Shown in pieces: positions 55,744-64,000 of a stretch of DNA of 64,000 bases. The position numbers were made by a program, and so were the translations under genes. Position 1 is the first letter of the stretch. The number at the start of each line of letters is the position of its first letter. The DNA lies in assembly GCF_000829375.1 (NCBI RefSeq), contig NZ_AP014624.1, forward strand, positions 3,720,001-3,784,000, given 5' to 3'. The DNA is from Chryseobacterium sp. StRB126. Lineage in GTDB: Bacteria; Bacteroidota; Bacteroidia; Flavobacteriales; Weeksellaceae. The notes below the pieces were generated by a model. The model saw nothing but the letters and a program-made list of their open reading frames with translations, did not search any database and was not told where the DNA came from.

Positions 55744-56236
55744 AATATAACAACAGATTTTGTAATGGGCTGATGATAGATTTTTCTTAGATTATAAGAT
55801 AGCGATACATGTTTTCAAGGTCAGGATAGTACTATCGCTATAAATGGAAAACAAAGCAACATTAGTTCTCTGGATAAAATCTACCTTTTACTTGATTTTA
55901 TCCAAGGAGATTCCTTGTTTTTTTAATTTTAGTCCAGTATAAAACGCTCCTGGTCTAATCAATTAACCATCACCCAATAATAGCTGAAAATGCGGGTGTT
56001 ATTTGCCGTTCCGCTTTGGGAATTCCCCACCCTCCTTGAGAAAATCCTACATACCCTGTTTCGGAACGAATAATGTGTCCGCTAATTCATCACCTTTTAA
56101 AGTAAATGCTAAGTCTTATGAAAAATATTTTCAATGTCAAATTCCTGAGATCCTCTGTAGATGAAGTAAACCGTTGAGCATAATAAGACAAGGATTATCG
56201 ATGAAACAATAAACTTTCGGGTGATAGCTATAACGT
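55744..56236. other. Intergenic region without recognisable gene
   Basis: One strong hairpin is visible: TGGATAAAATC (55871-55881) and GATTTTATCCA (55894-55904). A T-run follows some 11 bases later. It may terminate the NRPS-like transcript or belong to an unannotated small RNA. Nothing else is supported here. Confidence 0.35.
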
Positions 56237-56698
56237 TTATTTATTCAAGTCGAGCTTGTATATATGCTCTTCATCTTTTTCCCTTCCTGTGAAAACAAAG
56301 CCAAATGATGTATAGAGAGCTTTGGCAATTTCATTTTCAGGATATAGGCCTAAATAAATTGTTGATATGGAGTTTAAGGCCTCGACTTCTTTAAGGAAAG
56401 CTTCAAAAGCAGCTTTTCCAAATCCTTTACCCCTATATCTGTAATCTATCATATACCTAAGTAACCAAAAGTTGTTTTCATCCTCTTCGTATGGTCCAAA
56501 CAGCATAAATCCTACAGCTGTATCGCCCTGATAGATAGCACGTGTATGCAAGTTGGGATAATATTTAGATTCCGCTATAGAAACGGAATTTGCACAAACA
56601 TATTCTTCATCAAAAGTAGGCATTCCATCTGCATTAGTAGTAAGAAGGCATACTTCATAGTAGTTGCTTTGTGTAATTTCTCTAAGTTTTACTATCAT
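56237..56698 (-). CDS. GNAT-family N-acetyltransferase
   Basis: This 153-residue acetyltransferase has the acetyl-CoA loop in YRYRGKGFGKAAFEAFL (RxxGxG) and C-terminal EIAKALYTSFGFVFTGR. I start it at the ATG at 56698 (MIVKLREITQ), where GNAT folds usually begin. An ATG at 56764 would add 22 residues and is possible, since a -7-like TAATTTTG lies at 56846-56839 on the same strand. The substrate is unknown. It resembles spermidine or aminoglycoside-type acetyltransferases in size only. It diverges from the MarR-GNAT gene across a 422-bp gap. Confidence 0.87.
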   Translation of the reverse strand: MIVKLREITQSNYYEVCLLTTNADGMPTFDEEYVCANSVSIAESKYYPNLHTRAIYQGDTAVGFMLFGPYEEDENNFWLLRYMIDYRYRGKGFGKAAFEAFLKEVEALNSISTIYLGLYPENEIAKALYTSFGFVFTGREKDEEHIYKLDLNK

Positions 56699-57067
56699 TT
56701 TGAATTTATTTAATAAATCACCCAGGCCATTGTTGATTTTTCTTGTAGTTATATTGCATAACATTTGAAACTTATCTTAACTGTTCCAGCTGGAGTCATA
56801 TAGTTGAAAAAGAAGTTGTATTTCATTTTTCTGAAAAACAAAATTAGTTCTTTCGTCCGTTCAAAAATTATCAGTTAAAGTAATTTATCGTGCAATTTGT
56901 AATATAATGTGGCTATTATTCTAAATAATTCAATAAATAACATTCAGATATTACGATTATACGTTACATTTTTTTGATTATTTAGAATGTTTTGTAATGA
57001 TGTCAATAAGAAATTTTATATGAAAAAGACATAGTCATAATTTATTAAAAAATCTTCAACCCTTCAG

Positions 57068-57102
57068 TTAGTTGCCAAAGTCAACTAATTAATTTACATT
57101 TG
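57068..57102 (+). promoter_or_regulatory. MarR-GNAT promoter with overlapping operator
   Basis: TTG at 57072-57074 and TACATTTG at 57095-57102 with a 20-nt spacer match the Bacteroidota -33/-7 consensus. A perfect inverted repeat, TTAGTTG (57068-57074) and CAACTAA (57082-57088), covers the -33 box and spacer, as expected for a repressor site. The start codon follows 18 bases after the -7 element. The rest of the 56699-57120 gap shows only the possible -7 element of the divergent GNAT gene. Confidence 0.75.
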
Positions 57103-57120
57103 GGGCTTAAAACTACAGAA

Positions 57121-58050
57121 ATGGAACAGATCATTAGCAACATACGAAGCTTCAACAGGTTTTACACCTCTCATATTGGGCTTTTGAACCAACAATTCTT
57201 GGATAGCCCCTATTCATTAACCGAAGTACGTATATTATACGAAATTGGTGCACATGAAAATATAACAGCCCAGCATATATGTGATTTATTAAACCTAGAT
57301 AAGGGATATGTAAGCCGTCTTTTGAATAGTTTCTTGAAAAAAGATATTATTCAAAAGATGAAATGTGAGGATGACGCAAGATCCCTGATAATTACGCTCT
57401 CAGACAAAGGTCAGCAATTACTTCATGAGTTACAGACCAAATCGGACAAACAGATAGCAAGTTTTGAAAACAAATTAGGCACCGAAGAAAAGTCCATGCT
57501 TATAAATTCGATGCGTACCATTCAAAATCTCCTATCGAAGGATTATAACAACAGCATGCTCGCCAAAGAAGTAACTTTTAGAGAAGGACTAAAACCAGGT
57601 GACATTGGCTATTTAATCTATTTGCATGGTTTGCTCTATGCCAGAGAATCCGGGTATTCACTTCAATTTGAAGGATATGTTGCAAAGACTTTCTATGATT
57701 TCTTAGGAAGTTACTCTGAAGCAGATGACCGTGTATGGCTAGCTGAATACAATCAGCAGATCATTGGCTGTATAGCAATTGTCCATCATAATTCAGAAGA
57801 AGCACAATTACGCTGGTTTCTGACCCATCCTATCTTTCGTGGAACTGGAATTGGTAAACGACTCCTGAATGTGGCACTGGAATATTGCAAAGAAAGAGAT
57901 TATAGCAATATATTTCTATTGACTACAAGTATTCAAGAACGTGCTATAAGCATGTATAAAAAAGCTGGTTTTGTGCAAACACATGCCGTCGAATCTACAC
58001 AATGGGGAAAACCCTTGTACGAAGAACGATTTGATTTAAAGCTCATTTAG
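57121..58050 (+). CDS. MarR regulator-GNAT acetyltransferase fusion
   Basis: This 309-residue two-domain protein starts at the ATG at 57121 (MEQIISNIRSF). A TTG seven codons earlier overlaps the -7 element and is not used. The MarR domain (about 1-145) has YSLTEVRILYEI, HICDLLNLDKGYVSRLLN (recognition helix) and a wing with KCEDDARSLIITLSDKG. The GNAT domain (about 150-309) has RGTGIGKRLLNVAL and MYKKAGFVQTH. Such fusions are common in bacteria and are often autoregulated. The clear operator at 57068-57088 supports this. The acetylated substrate is unknown. It is followed by an ABC exporter gene. Confidence 0.92.
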   Translation: MEQIISNIRSFNRFYTSHIGLLNQQFLDSPYSLTEVRILYEIGAHENITAQHICDLLNLDKGYVSRLLNSFLKKDIIQKMKCEDDARSLIITLSDKGQQLLHELQTKSDKQIASFENKLGTEEKSMLINSMRTIQNLLSKDYNNSMLAKEVTFREGLKPGDIGYLIYLHGLLYARESGYSLQFEGYVAKTFYDFLGSYSEADDRVWLAEYNQQIIGCIAIVHHNSEEAQLRWFLTHPIFRGTGIGKRLLNVALEYCKERDYSNIFLLTTSIQERAISMYKKAGFVQTHAVESTQWGKPLYEERFDLKLI

Positions 58051-58173
58051 TTACGGATTGAATGTAAAACCAGTAGAATTGCCAACAAAAGCAAACTCTT
58101 TACATGTATTTTTGCAATTCGCTATTAAATATAGCAATACACTCACTTTTTGCCGCTAGATAATCCTACTATA

Positions 58174-59931
58174 ATGAAAGCAAATACAAAAGTATCTCAT
58201 ACGAAATTTTCCTTTTCAAGGGTTACACATCTTGTGAAACCCTATACTACCACGTTAGCTATTGTACTATTATTAATTATAATAGGTGGGATATTTGGCA
58301 CAATAAGTCCCTTCTTAATCCAGAAAATCGTCGACGATGCACTACCGGCCTCGGATATGGATTTACTATACAAGCTCGTGCTTGGATTAGCAGCTATTTC
58401 AATTTTTACAACAATTGTCTCTGTTGTACAATCTTATATTTCAACTAGCATTGGACAAAAGATTATGCATGATCTTCGTGTGAAGCTCTATGAACATCTC
58501 CAGTCCTTATCGCTCTCATTTTTTTCATCCACCCGAACAGGAGAAATACAAGCACGTATTACGAGTGACATTTCGAAAATGCAATCTTTGTTAACGAATA
58601 CCGCAACTGATTTTGCCAGACATATAACCGCTATTATTACAACTACTATAGCCATGTTACTTTTAGATTGGCGCATAGCTATTGTTTCTATTTTGATAGT
58701 CCCTCTACTCGTCTTGGTCAACCAACGAGTTGCCAAAATACGGGAAAGGATTATGCATGACCAACAGGAACGTGTAGCTGATCTCTCGTCTAATATTACT
58801 GAATCTTTATCTGCTGGAGGTTTCATTCTAGCCAGAACAATGGGACGAGCGAAGCATCTTGTACACATGTTCAGAAAGAACTCTGAAGATCTATCCAAAT
58901 TAGAAACCCGGTCAAACACAGCAGGCCAATGGGAATTTGCTATTATTTTTCTATTCTTGGATATGTTGCCTGCCTTTACATTCTTTGGTGGGGGCATGCT
59001 TTTGGGAATGGGTTACCAAGTATCTATCGGGACTATGGTAGCCTTTGTAGCACTGCAGGAACAACTTCTATGGCCTCTCCTAGAAGTGTTTGAAACTCGT
59101 ATTGAATTTGGTAAAGTAAGGGCAATCCTTACCAGAGTTTTTTCCTATCTTGATATGCCTCCAGAAATAACAGAAAGAGAAAATCCTCTCACATTAGACA
59201 AAAGTGAATTCAAAAAGGGTATAACATTCGAGAACGTTTCATTCTCTTATGACAGGGAATCTGTATCTTTGCTGAAAAACATCTCCTTTACAATCCCTGC
59301 TGGTAAATATACTGCTCTTATCGGACCGACAGGATCTGGGAAGAGTACAATTGGAAATCTTATCGCCAGGCTGTACGATACCGACGAGGGACGAATACTG
59401 TTTGATGGGATAGATGTTAAGGATTTAAGCTTTAAATCTATTTCTGAATTGCTGGGGATAGTAACGCAAGACCCTTTTTTACTCAACGCCTCTATTGAAG
59501 AGAATCTTCTTTTTGCTAAACCAGATGCTACAGGGGAAGAGATAGCAAATATTCTCCAGGTAGCACAGCTAAAGACACTTATCGCCAGCCTCCCAGAAGG
59601 TCTACAAACTCAGGTGGGTGAACGTGGTTATCAATTTTCTGGTGGAGAACGACAACGACTGTGTATTGCCAGAACATTATTACGTCAACCGCCAATTCTA
59701 CTTCTCGATGAAGCAACAAGCGCACTGGACGCTGAAACCCAAAAAGCATTCACTGCTGCTTTATCTTCTGTGAGTGATGGTATGACCGTCATTTCGATCG
59801 CGCACAGACTTTCAACTGTTCGTTATGCAGATCAAATAATCGTTCTAGAAAATGGTAGGGTTGAAGAAATAGGCACGCACGATCATTTGATTACTCTTGG
59901 AGGCAGGTATGCCAAAATGATATTCAACTGA
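58174..59931 (+). CDS. ABC-type exporter, fused permease and ATPase
   Basis: This 585-residue half-transporter has six membrane helices in its first 320 residues and a C-terminal nucleotide-binding domain. Walker A is GPTGSGKST (about 384-392), the signature is YQFSGGERQR (about 486-495), Walker B is ILLLDEA with the catalytic Glu, and the H-loop is SIAHRLSTV. It would act as a homodimer exporting drugs, lipids or peptides. I start at the ATG at 58174; an upstream TTG at 58150 is less likely. It follows the MarR-GNAT gene by 123 bases, a gap with a small inverted repeat (GCTAT/ATAGC, 58121-58135). Substrate unknown. Confidence 0.93.
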   Translation: MKANTKVSHTKFSFSRVTHLVKPYTTTLAIVLLLIIIGGIFGTISPFLIQKIVDDALPASDMDLLYKLVLGLAAISIFTTIVSVVQSYISTSIGQKIMHDLRVKLYEHLQSLSLSFFSSTRTGEIQARITSDISKMQSLLTNTATDFARHITAIITTTIAMLLLDWRIAIVSILIVPLLVLVNQRVAKIRERIMHDQQERVADLSSNITESLSAGGFILARTMGRAKHLVHMFRKNSEDLSKLETRSNTAGQWEFAIIFLFLDMLPAFTFFGGGMLLGMGYQVSIGTMVAFVALQEQLLWPLLEVFETRIEFGKVRAILTRVFSYLDMPPEITERENPLTLDKSEFKKGITFENVSFSYDRESVSLLKNISFTIPAGKYTALIGPTGSGKSTIGNLIARLYDTDEGRILFDGIDVKDLSFKSISELLGIVTQDPFLLNASIEENLLFAKPDATGEEIANILQVAQLKTLIASLPEGLQTQVGERGYQFSGGERQRLCIARTLLRQPPILLLDEATSALDAETQKAFTAALSSVSDGMTVISIAHRLSTVRYADQIIVLENGRVEEIGTHDHLITLGGRYAKMIFN

Positions 59932-60096
59932 TAGTAGTCAAAAATATCCAGAAGTGCGTTTAACTTCTAAGGAATAATAGTAAAAATTTCTATTCATTTC
60001 CTTGATGAATTAAATTGTCCCGTTTTAACTCAATTGGTAAATTTTATAGAACATCAATTATGAATAAATTCGCTATCACAGACCTAAATTATAAGT

Positions 60097-60813
60097 ATGA
60101 AACAAAATATATATGATCATCCCGATTTTTTCGAAGGTTATAAAGATTTAAGAGACAATGACAAGGGTTTGAATGAACTGTTGGAACAGCCCGCAATAAA
60201 ATGTCTAATGAAACCTGTACAAGGCAAGATAGTTGTAGATCTGGGCTGCGGACTAGGTCATCAAGTAGAATCGATTTTGAGTCAGAGTCCAAAAAAAATT
60301 ATTGGTGTAGATATTTCTAAAAAAATGCTTGCTGAGGCAAAGAAGAGAATTTCTTCTCCCTCTGTTCAATGGGTTTGTCAGGCAGTAGAAGAATATGAGT
60401 TTGGAAAAGAAAAACTCGATTTAGTATTGAGTTCCATGACGCTGCACTATATTGCCAATTTAAAAATGGTATTTAAAAAAATATATGCCGGCTTAAAACC
60501 AGGCGGGCAATTTTTATTTTCAATAGAACACCCGAGTTGCACTGCAATACTCGAGAGTTTAAATCGGATGCAAACCATCCCCAATTACGCAATCGAAAAT
60601 CAACGTAAACAGGATTGGTTTATAAAAGATGTCGTAAAATACCATCGTAAGCTCTCTACTATTGTACAAGAAGTGCTAGAAGTTGGTTTTATTTTAAAGA
60701 ATTTGAAAGAACCTACGCCAGATACAAGACTTTTAAGACAACGTACAGATTTTGAGAAACATATTCAACATCCACCAATTTTAATTTTAGATACTTTAAA
60801 ACCCTTAAGTTGA
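60097..60813 (+). CDS. Class I SAM-dependent methyltransferase
   Basis: This 238-residue protein has a motif I loop, VVDLGCGLGHQVE, followed by IIGVDISKKMLAEAKKR (motif II region). LVLSSMTLHYIANL (motif IV region) and LKPGGQFLFSIEHPSC come next. It belongs to the UbiE/MenG-like group of small-molecule methyltransferases. The upstream gap of 165 bases contains no clear promoter. A role with the ABC exporter (modification or resistance) is possible but only by proximity. Confidence 0.87.
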   Translation: MKQNIYDHPDFFEGYKDLRDNDKGLNELLEQPAIKCLMKPVQGKIVVDLGCGLGHQVESILSQSPKKIIGVDISKKMLAEAKKRISSPSVQWVCQAVEEYEFGKEKLDLVLSSMTLHYIANLKMVFKKIYAGLKPGGQFLFSIEHPSCTAILESLNRMQTIPNYAIENQRKQDWFIKDVVKYHRKLSTIVQEVLEVGFILKNLKEPTPDTRLLRQRTDFEKHIQHPPILILDTLKPLS

Positions 60814-61043
60814 ATCATATCCCAGCGTCAAAAATAGTAGCTCAACAGAGGAATCGGTAAAAAAGGACTAACAATCAGGGGACCTAACTTTAAATTCTCT
60901 CTACGGGTTAAAGGGTGCATAATAAATATCTTGAATTGCTTACTTTTGGTTTTCAGCGGACAACTACTTTCAATTTGTAACAAATTATACGTATTGACCG
61001 TCAGGTATTCACAAGAAATGTTCATTTTTTCTAATATTTGCTT

Positions 61044-61919
61044 ATGCCTTTATTCTTAACATTAGACAACGTCTATAAGCTTTATAATATTGACCCTTCT
61101 AAAAAAGCTGAGGGAATGTTTATCATTGATCAAAATGATCAGCCACAAAAAGAATTCACCGATTATAGGCATCAGTTTGACGGCTTATTACTGGGTTTTA
61201 TGTTAAAAGGCTCAATGCGTACACAAATTCATTTTTTGGAGTATGAAGTTCATGCAGACGATACTCTTGTTGTATTGCCCCAATTAATGATAGAAACTAA
61301 AACGGCTAGTGAAGACGCTGAATTTGTCACTATTGGACTGTCGCTAGATTTTATTACAGCTTTTCCAATTCTTCGTGAATTTATCATGAATGACCAAATT
61401 CGGTGGAATCCTATTGTAAAGCTATTACCTGAAAGTATAGGACGTCAAAAAGAATTGCTGGCTCTTTTACAAGATTTCTACCATAGTAAACAAAGTTCTA
61501 AGAAGACAGAAATTTTACAACATCTTATCATAGCTCTAATTTGTATGATTTCCGAAGTGTATTCCAGTTTAGCAAATAACAATAGTCTCGTAAAAAACCG
61601 CGTACATGAGATAATTGATGGTTTCTATATCTTAATTTCTAAACATGCCAATCAAGAGCGAAGCGTAAAATTTTATGCAGAAAAACTGCATCTGACCCCT
61701 CAGTATCTCTCTACACTATTAAAACAAAAGACGGGAAAATCTGTCATACAATGGGTTGATCATGTTATGATACTACATGCAAAAACATTGCTTAAGTCAT
61801 CTAATCTATCAATTAAACAGATCAGCAGTGAACTAAATTTTGCAGATACCAGTTTATTTTGCAGATATTTTAAAAGACTCACAGGTTCCTCCCCAAGAAA
61901 TTTTAGGAATAAGACATAA
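61044..61919 (+). CDS. AraC-family transcriptional regulator
   Basis: This 291-residue protein has an N-terminal sensing domain (HQFDGLLLGFMLKGSMRTQI and a beta-rich stretch) and a C-terminal AraC DNA-binding domain. The latter shows SVKFYAEKLHLTPQYLSTLLK as first HTH (read in parts), QWVDHVMILHAKTLL, and SIKQISSELNFADTSLFCRYF with GSSPRNFR as second HTH. I start at the ATG at 61044, two codons after a TTG. It lies 230 bases after the methyltransferase gene in the same direction. Its targets are unknown. Confidence 0.9.
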   Translation: MPLFLTLDNVYKLYNIDPSKKAEGMFIIDQNDQPQKEFTDYRHQFDGLLLGFMLKGSMRTQIHFLEYEVHADDTLVVLPQLMIETKTASEDAEFVTIGLSLDFITAFPILREFIMNDQIRWNPIVKLLPESIGRQKELLALLQDFYHSKQSSKKTEILQHLIIALICMISEVYSSLANNNSLVKNRVHEIIDGFYILISKHANQERSVKFYAEKLHLTPQYLSTLLKQKTGKSVIQWVDHVMILHAKTLLKSSNLSIKQISSELNFADTSLFCRYFKRLTGSSPRNFRNKT

Positions 61920-62629
61920 TATAACTTGATCAAGTTTGAAAATTTTACTGCTCTTATGCTCTATTTACAATGATTAGTTGTCTGAATTACCTATATTCTT
62001 TTATTTTTGTATCTGGAAGGCATTTTAAAATCATATCGTCTTGGTATTTCACAAAAAGGAAATAAGAATTTCAAAAGATACTTTCACCTCGCCTTGTAAA
62101 CCAGAAGCAGCGCTAAAGAATCCGACTAAACTTTAGAAAATAAATCGGATAATAAAGTATAAGACAGTAATTCTCTGCTAAAACTACTACTTAGATGATC
62201 CTTAAAACATTAGCATGGAAATTCTTATATTTAACATTAGAGATTTATGGATGTTCTTTGAAGTCGATATAGAATAATTATAGCATAAATTTTGTGCTAT
62301 TTTTTCGTGGAAGAATCATAATATATGTGAAAATGAGATTTTAAAGTGTTTTGAAAGAGAGGATTCGAATGCATCAAGCTCCACTTTTCAAGCTAAAAAC
62401 AATATACAAATCACTCATTTACAATCGATTATGTTTTATTATTTTTGTATATTCTGTTTTTCCTTTCCCCTTTGCTCATTCAATAATGACTTTAACTATT
62501 TCAAAATAAGCCAGGACTGTGGCTGTATTGGTATTTACAACAATACAACTTTTAGCATTTGGATAAAATCATCTATACTTTTTTAAGCTTTCCTATTTAA
62601 ATATTAAATTGCACCTACGTTAAAAAACT
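61920..62629. other. AT-rich intergenic region with a possible terminator
   Basis: No gene is supported. A hairpin at 62280-62300 (ATAGCA/TGCTAT, 9-nt loop) is followed by a run of T on the + strand. It could end a transcript from the AraC gene 360 bases upstream. The rest shows no repeats matching the other elements of this window. Confidence 0.35.
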
Positions 62630-63766
62630 ATGGACAAATACAGCTTTTTGGAAATAGCAGCATTTATAGGAATATTTTTGGTGCTGTTTCTCGCCCTATT
62701 TTTATTGACTGTAAAAACGAAGCACAAACTTGCAAATTGGCTTCTTGCTTTTTTCCTTTTTACAAATGCCGTAGATGCTTGTAAATTTTTGATGCGTGAT
62801 TTTCCTGTTAATTTCATCAACCTCGAGGCTTTTCGCTGGAGCATTAACTATTTGGTTCCGGCATCATTTTACCTCTATGTATTGTCCGTTTGTTTTTCCA
62901 ACTTTCGATTAAAACCGAAACATTTATGGCACACCATTCCGTTTATTGCGTTCAATTTGTATATGGCGTATGGGATTTATTTTGAAGATAGAGCTTCGAA
63001 AATAAGCTTCATAAATACAATGAATCAAACGCCTATCATGCAGTTTTTTTATTTTCTTTTTGAATTTCTATTTCAGGTTTATTTTATTGCTTCATTTCTG
63101 GTGATTAGAAAATCTAAAACCGTCTATCTGGAAAATTATACGAATCCAAATATTTCTATCCTCAATGCACTTTACAAAATAACAATTCTCTATTATGTCT
63201 TACATTTTTTAGTACTTATCAGATGGTCGGTTACTTTTATCTTTGGTTGGGGTGAGATCAGAGCATGGATTGTAACCCTTGATGGATTTGCGTTTTTGTT
63301 TTGTACGTGTTGGTATCTATTTGTTGCATTAGACAAACCTGAATTTTTCAGAGGCGTTAATTCTCTATTAAAGCCGATCTCAGATGTTGCCCCGAAAAAA
63401 AAATCTTCTCCTATCATTGATGATGAAAAAAATAAACAAATCGAATTCTTAAAAGATTATATGGTGGAAAAAGAGCCCTACCTGGATTCTTCGTTAACGA
63501 TTCAGGATCTGGCAGAACAATTAAATATGCCCGTTAAAGATCTGTCTGCTTTGATTAATCTGTATATGAACAAGCATTTTTTTGATTTCGTAAATGAATA
63601 TCGGATCGAAAAAGCAAAGGAAATATTGAAAGATCCTTCGCAAAAAGAGCTCACTATTTTAGAAATTCTTTACCAGGTTGGTTTCAATTCTAAATCGTCG
63701 TTTAGTACTTCTTTTAAAAAATATACAGGAACAACACCAACAGATTTTAGAAAAAATCCAAATTAA
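62630..63766 (+). CDS. Membrane-anchored AraC-type regulator
   Basis: This 378-residue protein has about seven hydrophobic segments in residues 1-235 (IAAFIGIFLVLFLALFLLT and later ones). A charged linker follows, then a C-terminal AraC HTH (about 275-378) with SLTIQDLAEQLNMPVKDLSALI and ILEILYQVGFNSKSSFSTSF and GTTPTDFRKN. This architecture is common in Bacteroidota and senses signals at the membrane. It lies 90 bases upstream of a probable serine hydrolase gene, which may be its target. Confidence 0.9.
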   Translation: MDKYSFLEIAAFIGIFLVLFLALFLLTVKTKHKLANWLLAFFLFTNAVDACKFLMRDFPVNFINLEAFRWSINYLVPASFYLYVLSVCFSNFRLKPKHLWHTIPFIAFNLYMAYGIYFEDRASKISFINTMNQTPIMQFFYFLFEFLFQVYFIASFLVIRKSKTVYLENYTNPNISILNALYKITILYYVLHFLVLIRWSVTFIFGWGEIRAWIVTLDGFAFLFCTCWYLFVALDKPEFFRGVNSLLKPISDVAPKKKSSPIIDDEKNKQIEFLKDYMVEKEPYLDSSLTIQDLAEQLNMPVKDLSALINLYMNKHFFDFVNEYRIEKAKEILKDPSQKELTILEILYQVGFNSKSSFSTSFKKYTGTTPTDFRKNPN

Positions 63767-63856
63767 TCCATCCTTTTTCTAAGAAATGGGTTCGACTTTT
63801 TTTAATCGGTCGCGTACTGAGGCGTTTTAAAGCATCTTTGCCTCAAATTATAAAAT

Positions 63857-64000
63857 ATGAAGAATTTTCTGTTTGCATTGCTAGTGCTTTTATCTCTGAA
63901 TACTTTTGCACAAAACCCCTACACCAATTCAAATGAAGAAAAAGCTAAGAAAATTGATTTAATCATTGGTAAATATCACGATTACAATCTTTTTAACGGA
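63857..64000 (+). CDS. Putative serine hydrolase (beta-lactamase-like), 3' end outside window
   Basis: Only the first 48 codons are present. A signal peptide (FLFALLVLLSLNTFAQ) is followed by ANKKIDLIIGKYHDYNLFNG-like sequence; the actual text is KKIDLIIGKYHDYNLFNG. This start is typical of class C beta-lactamase-like serine hydrolases of flavobacteria. The catalytic SxxK lies beyond the window, so the call is tentative. Confidence 0.55.
   Translation, partial: MKNFLFALLVLLSLNTFAQNPYTNSNEEKAKKIDLIIGKYHDYNLFNG

Noticed and set aside
58488..58997. 169-codon open frame on the - strand
   Set aside because: It is antisense to the ABC transporter membrane domain.

Overview
The window looks like a chromosomal segment of a low-GC Bacteroidota, most likely a Chryseobacterium-like flavobacterium. 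The signs are a SusC/SusD pair, a type IX secretion (T9SS) C-terminal sorting domain, lipoproteins with Bacteroidota-style lipoboxes, TAnnTTTG-type -7 promoter elements, weak Shine-Dalgarno sequences and a Nudix-type sugar regulator. The genus is an inference from protein style; no rRNA or other marker gene is present.

Region 1 (1-1546, + strand) is the 3' part of a GH5 endoglucanase with a ricin-type beta-trefoil domain. It ends at a strong bidirectional terminator.

Region 2 (1713-43984, all on the - strand) is one 42-kb collinear locus for glucuronoarabinoxylan. In transcription order it runs: Nudix regulator, xylB, xylA, susC, susD, uxuA, SDR-type mannonate oxidoreductase; then uxaC, kdgK, eda, exuT, two GH43; then CE1-like esterase, GH43 with a CBM6-like tail, GH97, SGNH esterase, GH115, GH30 with T9SS tail, GH3, GH51; then araB, araD, araA, aldose 1-epimerase and a sodium/sugar symporter. 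The secreted GH30 would cut the backbone. SusCD would import oligosaccharides. GH115, GH51, GH43, GH3, GH97 and the esterases would remove side chains and free the monomers. Complete intracellular routes follow for xylose (XylAB), arabinose (AraABD) and glucuronate (UxaC, mannonate oxidoreductase, UxuA, KdgK, Eda). Two inverted copies of a roughly 190-bp fold-back repeat bracket the GH43/hexuronate block.

Region 3 (44.0-51.3 kb) is AT-rich. It holds a - strand operon with two NTF2-like proteins, two Old Yellow Enzyme family reductases, an ABM monooxygenase-like protein and an SDR. Next to it is an AraC regulator followed by an NAD(P)-binding protein. Two promoters here carry the same 22-bp-spaced direct repeat at the same distance from the -7 element, so the AraC protein probably controls both.

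Region 4 (51.6-55.8 kb) holds a standalone NRPS-like adenylation-carrier-reductase enzyme. It is flanked by direct copies of a repeat that also occurs at 44.8 kb, and by a MITE-like element with 13-bp terminal inverted repeats.

Region 5 (56.2-64.0 kb) holds a GNAT acetyltransferase, a MarR-GNAT fusion with a clear operator over its own promoter, an ABC exporter, a methyltransferase, an AraC regulator, a membrane-anchored AraC-type regulator and the start of a probable serine hydrolase.

I recognised no tRNA, rRNA, CRISPR array, transposase or phage gene.
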